Shown piece by piece: positions 16,302-25,106 of a stretch of 64,000 nt of DNA. The stretch is taken from contig NZ_MVHF01000015.1 in assembly GCF_002086485.1 (NCBI RefSeq), positions 62,001 to 126,000 on the forward strand, in the 5' to 3' direction. Each line of letters begins with the position of its first letter. The first letter of the stretch is position 1. The stretch is from Mycobacterium aquaticum (GTDB taxonomy: Bacteria; Actinomycetota; Actinomycetes; Mycobacteriales; Mycobacteriaceae). The notes beneath the pieces are model-generated. The model searched no databases. It was not told the origin of the DNA and was given only the letters and a program-made list of their open reading frames with translations. The position numbers and the translations under genes were made by a program.

Positions 16302-17582
16302 CTAGTCATCCAGCAGCGACTCGGTCGCCGCCAAGAGCGCACACGTCGCCAGTCCGTCGATGGCCTCCCGCACATCGGGCAGCGACGGGAACGTCGGGGC
16401 GATGCGAATGTTCTTGTCCTCCGGGTCATTCCGGTAGGGGAAGGCCGAGCCCGCCTCGGTCAGCGCGATACCCGCGTTCTGTGCGAGGGCGATCGTGCGC
16501 TTGGCGGTGCCGGGCCACACGTCGAGGCTGACGAAGTAGCCGCCCTTGGGATCGGTCCACGACGCGATCTTCGACTCACCCAGGCGGTCTTCGAGCACCT
16601 CGGCCACGAGCGCGAACTTGGGAGCGATCAGCTCGCGGTGGCGCTGCATCTGCTGCCGGACGCCGTCGGCGTCGCGGAAGAACCGCACATGCCGCAGCTG
16701 ATTGACCTTGTCGGGGCCGATCGACTTCTTCCCCGCGTGCAGCACGTACCAGGCGATGTTGCGCTTGGACGCGCCAAGGAAGCACACGCCCGCTCCGGCG
16801 AAGGTGATCTTGGAAGTCGAGGCGAACACCAGCGGGCGGTTGGGGTTGCCCGCAGCTTCGGCCAGGCCAAGCACGTCGACCTGCTCGACGAAATCTTCGG
16901 TGAGCGTGTGGACGGCGTAGGCGTTGTCCCACATCAGCCGGAAATCCGGTGCGGCCGTGGGCATTTGGACGAGACGCCGGACGGTCTCCGCGGAGTAGAC
17001 GGTGCCGGTCGGGTTGGAGAACACCGGCACGCACCACATGCCCTTGATGGCCGGGTCGGCGGCGACGAGTTCCTCGATGAGGTCGACGTCGGGGCCTTCC
17101 TCGCCCATCGGCACCGGGATCATCTCGATGCCGAACGATTCGGTGATCGCGAAGTGCCGGTCATATCCCGGCGACGGGCACAGGAATTTGACGACCGGTT
17201 CCTTGATCCACGGCCGCTCCGAATCCTCGCCGCCGTGCAGCAGCGAGAACACGATGCAGTCATGCATCATCGCCAGGCTCGAGTTGTCGCCCGCGATCAG
17301 GTTCTGCACCGAGATGCCGAGCAGTTCGGCGAAGATCTCGCGCAGCTCGGTCAGGCCGTTGAGGCCGCCGTAGTTGCGGGTGTCGGTGCCGTCGCGGTCG
17401 CGGTAGTCGGCGTCGCCGGGCAGGCTCAGCAGCGCATTCGCCAGATCCAGCTGGGCCGGGGACGGCTTGCCGCGGGTCAGGTCGAGGCTGAGGTTCTTGG
17501 CCTGTAGCTCGGCATAGTTGCGCTGCTGGATTTCGTGCTGCGCGAGCAGATCGTCGCGGCCGAGGGAGTGGAACGACGACAC
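16302..17582 (-). CDS. class I aminotransferase, aspartate aminotransferase (Rv3722c type)
   Basis: 426 residues starting at a GTG at 17582 with GAAAGG six bases upstream; the frame continues further but through the region of the SRP RNA, so the later start is preferred. It is a PLP fold-type I enzyme: DLTRGKPSPAQLDLANALL near the start, GDNSSLAMMHDCIV for the phosphate region, FSNPTGTVYS, the active Lys in FASTSKITFAGAGVCF and Arg in RIAPTFPSLPD. The M. tuberculosis homologue Rv3722c was shown to be the main aspartate aminotransferase, moving nitrogen from glutamate to oxaloacetate. It lies upstream of dnaX on the same strand. Confidence 0.9.
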   Translation of the reverse strand: MSSFHSLGRDDLLAQHEIQQRNYAELQAKNLSLDLTRGKPSPAQLDLANALLSLPGDADYRDRDGTDTRNYGGLNGLTELREIFAELLGISVQNLIAGDNSSLAMMHDCIVFSLLHGGEDSERPWIKEPVVKFLCPSPGYDRHFAITESFGIEMIPVPMGEEGPDVDLIEELVAADPAIKGMWCVPVFSNPTGTVYSAETVRRLVQMPTAAPDFRLMWDNAYAVHTLTEDFVEQVDVLGLAEAAGNPNRPLVFASTSKITFAGAGVCFLGASKRNIAWYVLHAGKKSIGPDKVNQLRHVRFFRDADGVRQQMQRHRELIAPKFALVAEVLEDRLGESKIASWTDPKGGYFVSLDVWPGTAKRTIALAQNAGIALTEAGSAFPYRNDPEDKNIRIAPTFPSLPDVREAIDGLATCALLAATESLLDD

Positions 17583-17636
17583 CGCGCGCCTTTCACAAGC
17601 GTGGACCCGGAAGGTCCGGGCGATCAATGAACGTAA

Positions 17637-17726
17637 GGGGACCCCGCGCACCCGCCAGAGCCCATTGACCCTTGCTGCCTTCCGGCCCTGGGGGAGTTCA
17701 CAGGATGGACGCCGCGCGGGGTCCAC
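17637..17726 (-). ncRNA. ffs: signal recognition particle RNA (4.5S, small bacterial type)
   Basis: Read on the minus strand the region folds as a single long hairpin. The terminal stem pairs GGACCCCGCGC (17724-17714) with GCGCGGGGTCC (17649-17639), and the apex contains the universally conserved SRP loop GGGCCGGAAGGCAGCAAGG (about 17692-17674), including the GGAA tetraloop. The length of about 90 nt fits small 4.5S RNAs. It lies between the aminotransferase gene and tRNA-Ser, as in other mycobacteria. The ends are estimated from the stem. Confidence 0.93.
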
Positions 17727-17731
17727 GGGCG

Positions 17732-17737
17732 AGTGTA
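17732..17737 (-). promoter_or_regulatory. -10 element of the SRP RNA promoter
   Basis: On the minus strand TACACT lies about six bases before the expected 5' end of the SRP RNA, fitting the mycobacterial SigA consensus TANNNT. No convincing -35 hexamer is seen at 16-18 bases, which is common for mycobacterial SigA promoters. Confidence 0.5.
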
Positions 17738-17820
17738 GTACCCGGTGCTCGATGCCCACGAACCACAGGTGCACAGCGGGTCCACACCCGCACCCGGACA
17801 GAGCAGGTTGCGCTGTCGGC

Positions 17821-17826
17821 TACGAT
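17821..17826 (+). promoter_or_regulatory. -10 element of the tRNA-Ser(GGA) promoter
   Basis: TACGAT lies seven bases before the first base of the tRNA, matching the TANNNT -10 pattern. No good -35 match is seen upstream. Confidence 0.45.
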
Positions 17827-17833
17827 TGCCGAC

Positions 17834-17919
17834 GGAGGATTCGCCTAGTGGCCTATGGCGCTCGCCTGGAACGCGGGTTGGGTTAACAGCCCTCAGGGGT
17901 TCAAATCCCCTATCCTCCG
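17834..17919 (+). tRNA. tRNA-Ser (anticodon GGA)
   Basis: The acceptor stem GGAGGAT pairs with ATCCTCC and is followed by discriminator G. The anticodon stem CTCGC/GCGGG encloses the loop CTGGAAC, giving anticodon GGA. A long variable arm and the T arm GGGG-TTCAAAT-CCCC follow. The length of 86 nt suits a class II tRNA. The CCA end is not encoded. Confidence 0.95.
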
Positions 17920-17993
17920 CACTCGGGTCCGGGGTGTGACCTGCTCATACGCAGTCTGGTCGCACCCCGGCCCACCCAAATCCAAGGAGGGGT

Positions 17994-18860
17994 ATGAGCC
18001 GCACCGTCGCGGTGATATGGCATGCGTCGTTCTCACTCGTCGCGGCCGGGCTCTACTTCTTCTTCGTTCTCCCCCGCTGGCCCGAGCTCATGGGCGAGAC
18101 CTCGCCCACGCTGGGTCTGGTGCTGCGGATCGTCACCGGCGTCCTGATCGCGGTGGCGGCACTGCCGGTGTTCTTCACGCTGCAACGCACGCGTCGCCCC
18201 GAGTACGGCACCCCGCAGTTGGCGTTGCGCCTGCGCACCTCGGCGGTCGCGTTCCACGTGCTGGCCGGCGTGCTCATCGTCGGCGCCGCGATCTCCGAGA
18301 TCTGGTTGTCCCTGGACAGTGCCGGCCAGTGGCTGTTCGGCATCTACGGCGCGGCCGCGTCGATCGCCCTGCTCGGCATCCTCGGCTTCTATCTGGCGTT
18401 CCTCGCGGAGCTTCCGCCGCCGCCCCCGAAGCCGCTCAAGACGACACAGAAGAAGGCCCGCGGTCGCCGGAAATCCGAGGCTGCTGAGGCTGACGAGGCC
18501 GCTGAGTCCGAAGAGGCCACTGAGGCTGACGAGTCTGAAAACACCGCGGAATCGGACGAGAGCGACGAGCCGGAATCCGTCGAAGAATCCGAGGAACCCC
18601 AGGTCACAGCCGCTGACGAGGCGCCGGTCGAGCTGACCGAGTCCGCCGCGGAGGAGCCGGAATCCTCGGCCGACGAGCACGAGCCGAGTGAAGACTCCGC
18701 AAACCAGTCCGCCGACGCTGCCGATTCCTCGAAGGAAGCTGCCGCCGACGACGACGCCGCAGGTCAGCAGGGCAAACTGCGCAACCGGCGGCCCGCCAAC
18801 AAGGGCGGCATCTCGCGCCTGCGCCGGCGTTCCCGCGACAACGTCGCCGTCGAGGACTGA
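17994..18860 (+). CDS. LucA-like membrane protein (Rv3723 homologue)
   Basis: 288 residues with AAGGAGGGGT just before the ATG. Four hydrophobic helices fill the first 140 residues (SFSLVAAGLYFFFVL, LVLRIVTGVLIAVAALPVFF, FHVLAGVLIVGAAISEIWL, AASIALLGILGFYLAFLA). After a PPPPPKP hinge comes a roughly 130-residue, very acidic, low-complexity tail rich in Glu, Ala, Asp and Ser, ending in a basic patch (LRRRSRDN). By position next to ffs/tRNA-Ser and by topology it corresponds to Rv3723, LucA, which stabilises Mce1 and Mce4 and coordinates fatty acid and cholesterol uptake in M. tuberculosis. No mce genes are in this window. The acidic tail is probably disordered. Confidence 0.78.
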   Translation: MSRTVAVIWHASFSLVAAGLYFFFVLPRWPELMGETSPTLGLVLRIVTGVLIAVAALPVFFTLQRTRRPEYGTPQLALRLRTSAVAFHVLAGVLIVGAAISEIWLSLDSAGQWLFGIYGAAASIALLGILGFYLAFLAELPPPPPKPLKTTQKKARGRRKSEAAEADEAAESEEATEADESENTAESDESDEPESVEESEEPQVTAADEAPVELTESAAEEPESSADEHEPSEDSANQSADAADSSKEAAADDDAAGQQGKLRNRRPANKGGISRLRRRSRDNVAVED

Positions 18861-18906
18861 AGCCCCGCGCGTCGACAGCGCCGCTTACGCGGGCGAAGAT
18901 GGATAC

Positions 18907-19926
18907 ATGGGCAAACTGCGGTCACACCGTGCCACATCGGTAATCCTGGCGGTCCTTGCTGCCTTGGTGTTGGTGGCACCGCTGGCACCGGCAACCGCCG
19001 CGCCCGGTGATCCGCTGTCCGCGGTCTCTGTGGTGCAACCGGCAGTGGCCCGGGTCGACACCAGGGTCGACTACCAGCAGGCGTACGGCATCGGCACGGG
19101 CATCGTGCTGTCCCCGAACGGTGAGGTGCTGACCAACTACCACGTCGTGCAGGGCGCCAACGCGGTCAGCGCCACGGTCAACGGCCGGTCCTACCCCGCT
19201 GACCTCATCGGGTACGACCGGCAGCACGACGTGGCTGTTCTGCAGCTGCGTGGTGCCGATGGGCTGCCGACGGCGACGATCGGGGATTCCAACGCACTGG
19301 CACCGGGTGATCCGGTGGTGGCTCTCGGCAATGCCCAGGGCAGCAACGCCCCGCTGACCCAGGAGGTCGGCACGGTCACCGCCTTCGGGCGCACTGTCAA
19401 CGCCGAAGACGAGCTGACCGGGAGCAGCGACGAGATCACCGGCCTGTTCGAGTTCGCCGCACCCGTACGCGCCGGGGACTCGGGCGGCCCGGTCATCAAC
19501 GGCGCGGGCCAGGTGGTCGGTATGACGACGGCTGCGTCGGTGAATTTCCGCATGGGTCCGGGTGGCAAGGGCTTCGCCATCCCGATCAACGACGCGATGG
19601 CCGTCGCCGGGCAGATCCGCTCGCGCACCCCGTCGGGCTCGGTGCACATCGGTGCCCCGACGATGCTCGGCGTCGGCGTGCGCAGCGCACCCCGCCAGGG
19701 TGGCGGCGTGATCATCCAGGACGTCATGCGAGGCGGTCCTGCCGACGGCGCCGGCCTGGTCCCGGGCGACCTGCTGACCAGCATCGACGGCACGCCGCTG
19801 GATTCGGCACGGACCCTGACGATGGTGCTCGACCGGCACTACCCGGGCGACGTCATCGACCTGACCTGGCAGGACGCCTCCGGGGCTCCGCGCAACGGCA
19901 AGGCGACGCTGGCCGCCGGGCCGTGA
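18907..19926 (+). CDS. secreted trypsin-like serine protease with PDZ domain (PepA/HtrA-like)
   Basis: 339 residues from the ATG at 18907. A signal peptide ends about residue 32 (VAPLAPATAA). The chymotrypsin-fold triad is His in LTNYHVVQGA, Asp in RQHDVAVLQL and Ser in VRAGDSGGPVIN. Residues about 240-335 form a PDZ domain (GVIIQDVMRGGPADGAGLVPGDLLTSIDG without break of pattern). This is the layout of Rv0125 (PepA) and short secreted HtrA-like proteases, acting in the periplasm or outside. It is followed one base later by a PucR regulator gene, but a functional link is not implied. Confidence 0.9.
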   Translation: MGKLRSHRATSVILAVLAALVLVAPLAPATAAPGDPLSAVSVVQPAVARVDTRVDYQQAYGIGTGIVLSPNGEVLTNYHVVQGANAVSATVNGRSYPADLIGYDRQHDVAVLQLRGADGLPTATIGDSNALAPGDPVVALGNAQGSNAPLTQEVGTVTAFGRTVNAEDELTGSSDEITGLFEFAAPVRAGDSGGPVINGAGQVVGMTTAASVNFRMGPGGKGFAIPINDAMAVAGQIRSRTPSGSVHIGAPTMLGVGVRSAPRQGGGVIIQDVMRGGPADGAGLVPGDLLTSIDGTPLDSARTLTMVLDRHYPGDVIDLTWQDASGAPRNGKATLAAGP

Positions 19927-19927
19927 G

Positions 19928-21457
19928 TTGATAACCCTCGACCGGCTGATCAACGTACTGGGCGGTTACGGAGTCCACCTGCGGCATTGCTCCACCCCGC
20001 GGTCGACCGAGCTGCGCAGTGTCGTGATCCACGAGCCCGGCTATGTGGTCGGCGACGTCCTGATCGCCGTCGGCGCCTCCGATTCCGCCGAAGCCATCGC
20101 CTGGGCCACCGCGGCGCGAGCAGTGGTGGTGCTGGTCCGCGACTCCGGCGAGCCCATCTCGGGTGAGCCCGAGGACATGGCGGTGATGGTCGTCGACCCG
20201 CAGGTGTCCTGGAGCGAGCTGGCCGCCGTGGTGTACGGCCTGGTCCTGGAGGGCCGGGAGACCGAATCGGGGCGTGGGCCAACGGATTTGTTCGCGCTCG
20301 CGGACAGCCTCGCCGACGCGGTCGGCGGTTCGGTGACCATCGAGGGCCGGCGTTCGACGGTGCTGGCGTACTCGCGGATGCAGCAGCACGCCGACCCGGC
20401 TCGCGCCGAGACGATCCTGAGCCGAGAGGCCCCACAGCGGCTACGGGCCGTGTTCGAGGCGCGCGGTGTGTTCCGTCATCTCGCCGAATCCGACGATCCG
20501 ATGTTCGTCGCGGGCGACCCCGACTACGGGCTGACCGGACGCATGGTGGTGGCCGCGCGGGCCGGGCGCGAACTGCTGGGCTCGGTCTGGGTGACCTGCG
20601 CCGAGCCGCTGCCCGAAGACCGGCGCGTCGCGCTGGCCCACGGCGCGCGGCTGGTGGCCATGCATCTGCTGCGCTCGCGCGCCAGCGCGGATCTGGAACG
20701 GCAGGTGGAGTCCGAACTCGTGCTGCGGCTGCTCGAGGGCGCTGCCGACGCTACGACGGTGGTGAGCAGGCTCGCGTTGCCGCAGACCCCGCTGCGGGTC
20801 ATCGCCCTGCGGGCGCACACCTCAGACGACCGGCACGCGGCACTGCTGTTGGCGTTCGAGCGGGCCACCACGGGCTTCGGCTGGTCCCGGCCGGGCCGCA
20901 GCGCGCTGGCCGGCAACGCCGTATACACCGTGCTCCCCGGCGCCGATGCCGAGGCTGCGGGACGCTGGCTGACGGCACTGCGGTCGGCGTTGCCCGCCCA
21001 GGTGACATTGCTGGCCGGGGTCAGCGGACCGGCAACCGCGGCGGAACTGGCGTCGGCGCGTCGCGAGGCCGAGGAGTGCCTGGCGCTGCACGAGGTGCGG
21101 CGCACCGGAGCCGCTCCGGTCTACGACGAAGCCTGGGACGACATCCTGCTGCAACGGTTGCGGGTGGCTGCGCAGTCGGGCCGCGTGCCGCAGCGCGGTC
21201 CGGTCGCCGAGCTGCGCGAACACGACCGCACGCACTCCACCCGATACACCGAGACCCTGCGGGCCTGGCTGGAGGCACAGGGCGATCTGGCCGACGCCGG
21301 ACAGCGGCTCGACGTCCACGAAAACACCGTGCGCTACCGCCTGCGCAAGATGGCCGAGGTGACCAATCTCGGCCTCGACGACGCCCGTAAGCGGCTGGCG
21401 ATGATGATCGAATTAGCCGTTACTGACAGTCTGTCGGAAGCCGACAATCCGCCATAG
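19928..21457 (+). CDS. PucR family transcriptional regulator
   Basis: 509 residues from a TTG start right after the protease stop; the start is uncertain because no Shine-Dalgarno sequence is visible. The N-terminal part is the PucR sensory region, the middle is a degenerate GGDEF-like domain, and the C terminus is the PucR helix-turn-helix (GDLADAGQRLDVHENTVRYR then LRKMAEVTNL). PucR proteins usually activate genes for purine, amino acid or amine catabolism in response to the substrate. The next gene, 90 bp away on the same strand, encodes an FAD amine/amino-acid oxidoreductase, the likely target. Confidence 0.88.
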   Translation: MITLDRLINVLGGYGVHLRHCSTPRSTELRSVVIHEPGYVVGDVLIAVGASDSAEAIAWATAARAVVVLVRDSGEPISGEPEDMAVMVVDPQVSWSELAAVVYGLVLEGRETESGRGPTDLFALADSLADAVGGSVTIEGRRSTVLAYSRMQQHADPARAETILSREAPQRLRAVFEARGVFRHLAESDDPMFVAGDPDYGLTGRMVVAARAGRELLGSVWVTCAEPLPEDRRVALAHGARLVAMHLLRSRASADLERQVESELVLRLLEGAADATTVVSRLALPQTPLRVIALRAHTSDDRHAALLLAFERATTGFGWSRPGRSALAGNAVYTVLPGADAEAAGRWLTALRSALPAQVTLLAGVSGPATAAELASARREAEECLALHEVRRTGAAPVYDEAWDDILLQRLRVAAQSGRVPQRGPVAELREHDRTHSTRYTETLRAWLEAQGDLADAGQRLDVHENTVRYRLRKMAEVTNLGLDDARKRLAMMIELAVTDSLSEADNPP

Positions 21458-21547
21458 TCCGATTGTCGAAATCGGGCAAACCGTGCCGTGGTCGCCGACC
21501 TCACCATGGGTGATGTCAGTGTGAATCTCGATCGCGGAGGTGGCGGC

Positions 21548-22798
21548 ATGGTCGGCGTCGAACGGATTGACGGCGGTCCACGTTCCGCCGTCGTCGTGGG
21601 TGCCGGGATCGTCGGTCTGTCGACCGCATGGTTCCTGCAGGAGCGCGGCGTCGACGTGACCGTGGTGGACCGCACCGGGGTGGCCGCGGGCGCATCCTGG
21701 GGCAACGCCGGCTGGGTGTCGCCGACGCTGACCATCCCGCTCAACGATCCGGGGGTGCTGCGCTACGGGCTGCGTTCGCTGGCCAACCCGACCGCGCCGC
21801 TGCACATCCCGCTGACGGCCGATCCGCGACTGTGGTCGTTCCTGCTGCGGTTCGCCGCCAACTGCCGCCGCTCCTCGTGGAGTCGGGTCGCACGGGCGAA
21901 CGTGCCGTTCAACGCGGAGTGCATCGAGGCCTACGACGTCCTGACCAGCAACGGCGTGGATGCCCCAACGACCGACGGACCCATCACCGCGCTGTTCGAA
22001 TCGCCGCATCAGGCCGAGCATCTGCTGGCTGAGCTGCGGGGCCTCGCCGCCGTCGGCCAGACCGTGACCATCAATCGACTCTCCGGCGAGACGCTGCGCG
22101 AGAACGTGCCGCTCGCGTCTGCGGCGATCACCACGGGCATCAGCGTCGAAGGCCAGCGCTTCGTGGACCCCGGCCGGTTCGTGCATGCCCTGGCCGAATC
22201 CGTGGTCGCCCGCGGCGGAGCCATCCGCATCGCCGAGGTCACGGACGTGCAACCCGCGGGCAGCCGCATTCGGGTCAAGCTGCGCGACACGGACCTGACC
22301 ACCGATGCCGCGGTGATCGCCACCGGCGCGTGGCTGTCCCGGCTGGCCGGCCGGCGGGTCCGGACCCCGGTGCGGGCCGGCCGCGGCTACTCGTTCACCG
22401 TGCCGGTGGACCGCCCGGTTCCGGGTCCCATGTACCTGCCGGACGTCCGGGTGGCGTGTACGCCATACCAGGGTGCGCTGCGGGTCGCCGGAACGATGGA
22501 ATTCCGTTCCCCCGACGATCCACTGCAGCCTGCCCGTGTGGAGGCCATCGTCGCCTCGGCCGCACCGCTGCTCGACGGTGTGCACTGGGCCGAACGCACC
22601 GACGTGTGGGTCGGCGGTCGCCCGGTCACCCCCGACGGCCGCCCGTTGATCGGCGAGGTGGCACACGGACTCTTCGTCGCAGGCGGCCACGGAATGTGGG
22701 GACTGGCGCACGGTCCCGTCACCGGCCGACTGCTGGCCGAGTACATCACCACCGGCAAGCAGCCCGAAGCGCTACGCGAATTCAACCCGCTCCGTTAG
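21548..22798 (+). CDS. FAD-dependent oxidoreductase of the D-amino acid oxidase/dehydrogenase family
   Basis: 416 residues from the ATG at 21548, chosen because GGAGG lies seven bases upstream; the frame is open 20 codons further. The Rossmann dinucleotide motif is VVVGAGIVGLSTAWFLQERG with the acidic end of strand 2 at VTVVD. The middle and C-terminal parts (VIATGAWLSRLAG, RPVTPDGRPLIGEV, GGHGMWGLAHGPVTGRLLAE) match DadA/glycine oxidase-type enzymes. It would oxidise an amino acid or secondary amine to the imino acid. The upstream PucR gene is a plausible substrate-responsive activator. A strong hairpin follows the stop. Confidence 0.87.
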   Translation: MVGVERIDGGPRSAVVVGAGIVGLSTAWFLQERGVDVTVVDRTGVAAGASWGNAGWVSPTLTIPLNDPGVLRYGLRSLANPTAPLHIPLTADPRLWSFLLRFAANCRRSSWSRVARANVPFNAECIEAYDVLTSNGVDAPTTDGPITALFESPHQAEHLLAELRGLAAVGQTVTINRLSGETLRENVPLASAAITTGISVEGQRFVDPGRFVHALAESVVARGGAIRIAEVTDVQPAGSRIRVKLRDTDLTTDAAVIATGAWLSRLAGRRVRTPVRAGRGYSFTVPVDRPVPGPMYLPDVRVACTPYQGALRVAGTMEFRSPDDPLQPARVEAIVASAAPLLDGVHWAERTDVWVGGRPVTPDGRPLIGEVAHGLFVAGGHGMWGLAHGPVTGRLLAEYITTGKQPEALREFNPLR

Positions 22799-22835
22799 GA
22801 ATTCAGCACGTCGCGGCCCCGCTGTGGGCCACCGC

Positions 22836-22872
22836 GTCGTCAGGGGCGGTGCCCTGTCCCGCCCCTGACGAC
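22836..22872 (+). terminator. perfect 14-bp inverted repeat after the DAO gene
   Basis: GTCGTCAGGGGCGG (22836-22849) and its exact complement CCGCCCCTGACGAC (22859-22872) are separated by nine bases. It lies 38 bp after the oxidoreductase stop and 30 bp before the next ATG. There is no U-tract, as in many mycobacterial terminators. A regulatory role for the following Gre-like gene is also possible. Confidence 0.65.
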
Positions 22873-22902
22873 AAACACCCTTCACCACCAGGAGGAACCA
22901 AA

Positions 22903-23397
22903 ATGACTACGAGTCAACGTGTTTGGATGTCACCGCAGGCCCACGACCGCCTGCAGCAGGAGCTTGCCACGCTGCGCGAACTGATCGCGACCGAAGCAGC
23001 CAGCGATTCCGACGAGAACAGCGTCGCCGTCCAGCGCGCCCGTCAGGCCCGCATCCAGCACATCCACGATCTGCTACTCAACTGCGTCGTCGGGGAGGAT
23101 CCGCCGGACGACGGCGTGGCGGAACCGGGCATGGTGTTGACCGTGCGTTACGACGACGGGGACACCGAGGAGTTCCTGCTCGGCGTCCGCGGCGCGGAAT
23201 ACGGTGAGCTGGAAGTATATTCGGTGCAGTCCCCGCTCGGCAGCGCGATCCTCGGGGCCCGCCCGGGCGAGCGCCGCAGTTACTCGGTTCCCAGCGGCGA
23301 CAAGATTCCGGTCACACTCGTCTCGGCGGTTCCGTACGGGCTGCACCAGCCCGTCACCACCTACCGCGGAGTCACCGCCTTGCGCCGCCGCGCTTGA
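22903..23397 (+). CDS. GreA/GreB (Gfh-like) transcription elongation factor family protein
   Basis: 164 residues with AGGAGG seven bases before the ATG. Residues about 10-60 form the N-terminal antiparallel coiled coil (HDRLQQELATLRELIATEA and RARQARIQHIHDLLLN), whose tip carries the acidic SDSDEN. The C-terminal FKBP-like GreA domain follows (GMVLTVRYDDGDTEEFLLG, SPLGSAILGARPGERRSYSV). Gre factors enter the RNA polymerase secondary channel and stimulate cleavage of backtracked RNA. A mycobacterial relative, Rv3788, instead inhibits transcription without cleavage, and this divergent protein may be of that kind rather than the housekeeping GreA. Confidence 0.85.
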   Translation: MTTSQRVWMSPQAHDRLQQELATLRELIATEAASDSDENSVAVQRARQARIQHIHDLLLNCVVGEDPPDDGVAEPGMVLTVRYDDGDTEEFLLGVRGAEYGELEVYSVQSPLGSAILGARPGERRSYSVPSGDKIPVTLVSAVPYGLHQPVTTYRGVTALRRRA

Positions 23398-23479
23398 GGA
23401 AAGGGCGGAAGCCCTGAGCCGGCACTTCAATAGCCGGTTGTGCACATGACCGAACGAGCCGCGGCATAACCTGATTGCC

Positions 23480-24049
23480 ATGGCAGGTGCACGCAAGGGC
23501 GGCACACCCGGCACCTTGACCGCCGACGACTGGCTGCAGGCCGGCTACGCCCTGCTGGCCACCGACGGGATGCGGGCACTGAAGATCGAGCGCCTCTGCC
23601 AACAGGTCGGTGCGACGCGCGGCAGCTTCTACTGGCACTTCACCGACATGGACGGCTACCGCGCGGCGCTGGTGGCGTCCTGGAACACGTTTCTGGAGAA
23701 CGACCGCCGCTCGCTGGCCGAACTGGAAAGCCTGCCGCCGCGCGAGCGGTTGTCGAAGATGATGTCGGCGCTTCTCAGCCCCCAGCACTGGACGTTGGAG
23801 CGGGCCATGCGGGAGTGGGCGCGTTCCGACGAGGTGGCCGCGGCCAATGTGCGGGCCGCCGACCTGCGGGTACTGCTCGCGGTGGCCAAGGCATACCAGG
23901 ATTACGGGTTCAGCCCCGAGGAAGCGCAGCTGCGCGCCGAGTCGACGTTCGCGGCGGGCATCGGCATGCTGCACCTCGTCGACTCGACCACACAGCTCAC
24001 CGATTCCGATCGCCAGGAACGGTTCCTGGACCTGATGTTGAAGAAGTAG
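23480..24049 (+). CDS. TetR family transcriptional regulator
   Basis: 189 residues. The N-terminal DNA-binding domain is clear: LTADDWLQAGYALLATDGM, KIERLCQQVGATRGSFYWHF as the helix-turn-helix, then DMDGYRAALV. The C-terminal half is the variable ligand-binding and dimer domain. The genes on either side (a Gre-like factor on the same strand and polD1 convergent, ten bases from its stop) are not obvious targets. Its ligand is unknown. No clear palindrome was found in the short region upstream. Confidence 0.88.
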   Translation: MAGARKGGTPGTLTADDWLQAGYALLATDGMRALKIERLCQQVGATRGSFYWHFTDMDGYRAALVASWNTFLENDRRSLAELESLPPRERLSKMMSALLSPQHWTLERAMREWARSDEVAAANVRAADLRVLLAVAKAYQDYGFSPEEAQLRAESTFAAGIGMLHLVDSTTQLTDSDRQERFLDLMLKK

Positions 24050-24059
24050 GCCGCGGCTT

Positions 24060-25106
24060 CTACTCGCGCCGGTTGCCGTCTTCGTCCCAGTGGGCAGCGA
24101 CCTTCTTGCTCGGCTGCACCCGTGGCGGCTCCCCCGGCATCTTGGGGTAGCTGGGCGGGTACGGCAGATCTCCGAGGCCACGCTCCTCGTCCGCGGCGAC
24201 CAAATCCAGCAAAGGTTGCAGGGATTGCTTGTCGTCGTCGATCCCGGCCCACGGATCATCGCGTCCGGCAAGGAAACCCGGCACGGTGGCGATGATGTAG
24301 TCGTCGGGGTCGGCGTCGCGCAGCTCGGCCCAGCTCAGCGGGGTGGACACGGTCGCGATCGGGGTCTTGCGGGCCGAGTAGGCGGACGCGAAGGTGCGGT
24401 CGCGCGCGTTCTGGTTGTAGTCGATGAACAGCCGCTCGCCCCGCTCTTCCTTCCACCACGACGTGGTCACCGCGTCGGGTGCGCGGCGTTCCACCTCGCG
24501 CGCCAACGCGATCCCGGCCCGGCGGACCTCGATGAAATCCCAGTCGGTCTTGATCCGCAGGAAGATGTGCACGCCACGGCCACCGGAGGTTTTCGGGTAG
24601 CCGACCAGACCCAGTTCGTCGAGCAGCGGCTTGAGCACATCGCACGCGATGGTCCTGGCTTCTTTGAAGCCGGTGCCGGGTTGCGGGTCCAGATCGATGC
24701 GCAGCTCATCGGGATGCTCGGTGTCCGGGCACCGGACCTGCCACGGGTGCAACGTGATGGTGCCCATCTGCGCGGCCCACGCGATGGCCGCCGGATGGGT
24801 CACCTTGAGCGCGTCGGCGGTGCGGCCCGACGGGAAGGTGACGCGGCATGTCTGCAGATAATCGGGATGCTTCTGCGGCACCCGCTTCTGGTAGATCTCC
24901 TCACCATCGATGCCGTCGGGAAACCGCTGCAGATGCGTCGGGCGGTCTTTCAGCAGGGTCACCATGCGGTCGGCGACGGACAGGTAGTAGTCCATCAGCT
25001 TGCCCTTGGTGCCGTCCTTGCCCAGCTTCGGGTAGTACACCTTGTCCGGGTTGGTGAACCGGACCTTGATCCCGTCGACGTCGAGTTCCGTTGCAGGCGT
25101 TGCCAT
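24060..25106 (-). CDS. polD1: LigD-type polymerase/primase domain protein (PolD1/Prim-PolC)
   Basis: 348 residues from the ATG at 25106, which overlaps the stop of the upstream ligase gene by one base; the frame is open further but inside that gene. It is an archaeo-eukaryotic primase fold: metal-binding Asp pair in LRIDLDPQPGTG, SGGRGVHIFLRI, and the third Asp in LFIDYNQNARD. It corresponds to Rv3730c and MSMEG_6301, a stand-alone polymerase that fills short gaps with a preference for ribonucleotides and works in excision repair with LigC. Co-translation with ligC1 fits this. Confidence 0.92.
   Translation of the reverse strand: MATPATELDVDGIKVRFTNPDKVYYPKLGKDGTKGKLMDYYLSVADRMVTLLKDRPTHLQRFPDGIDGEEIYQKRVPQKHPDYLQTCRVTFPSGRTADALKVTHPAAIAWAAQMGTITLHPWQVRCPDTEHPDELRIDLDPQPGTGFKEARTIACDVLKPLLDELGLVGYPKTSGGRGVHIFLRIKTDWDFIEVRRAGIALAREVERRAPDAVTTSWWKEERGERLFIDYNQNARDRTFASAYSARKTPIATVSTPLSWAELRDADPDDYIIATVPGFLAGRDDPWAGIDDDKQSLQPLLDLVAADEERGLGDLPYPPSYPKMPGEPPRVQPSKKVAAHWDEDGNRRE

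Noticed and set aside
14914..17507. Long plus-strand open frames opposite dnaX and the aminotransferase gene
   Set aside because: The minus-strand proteins have complete catalytic motifs; the plus-strand translations show no family features.
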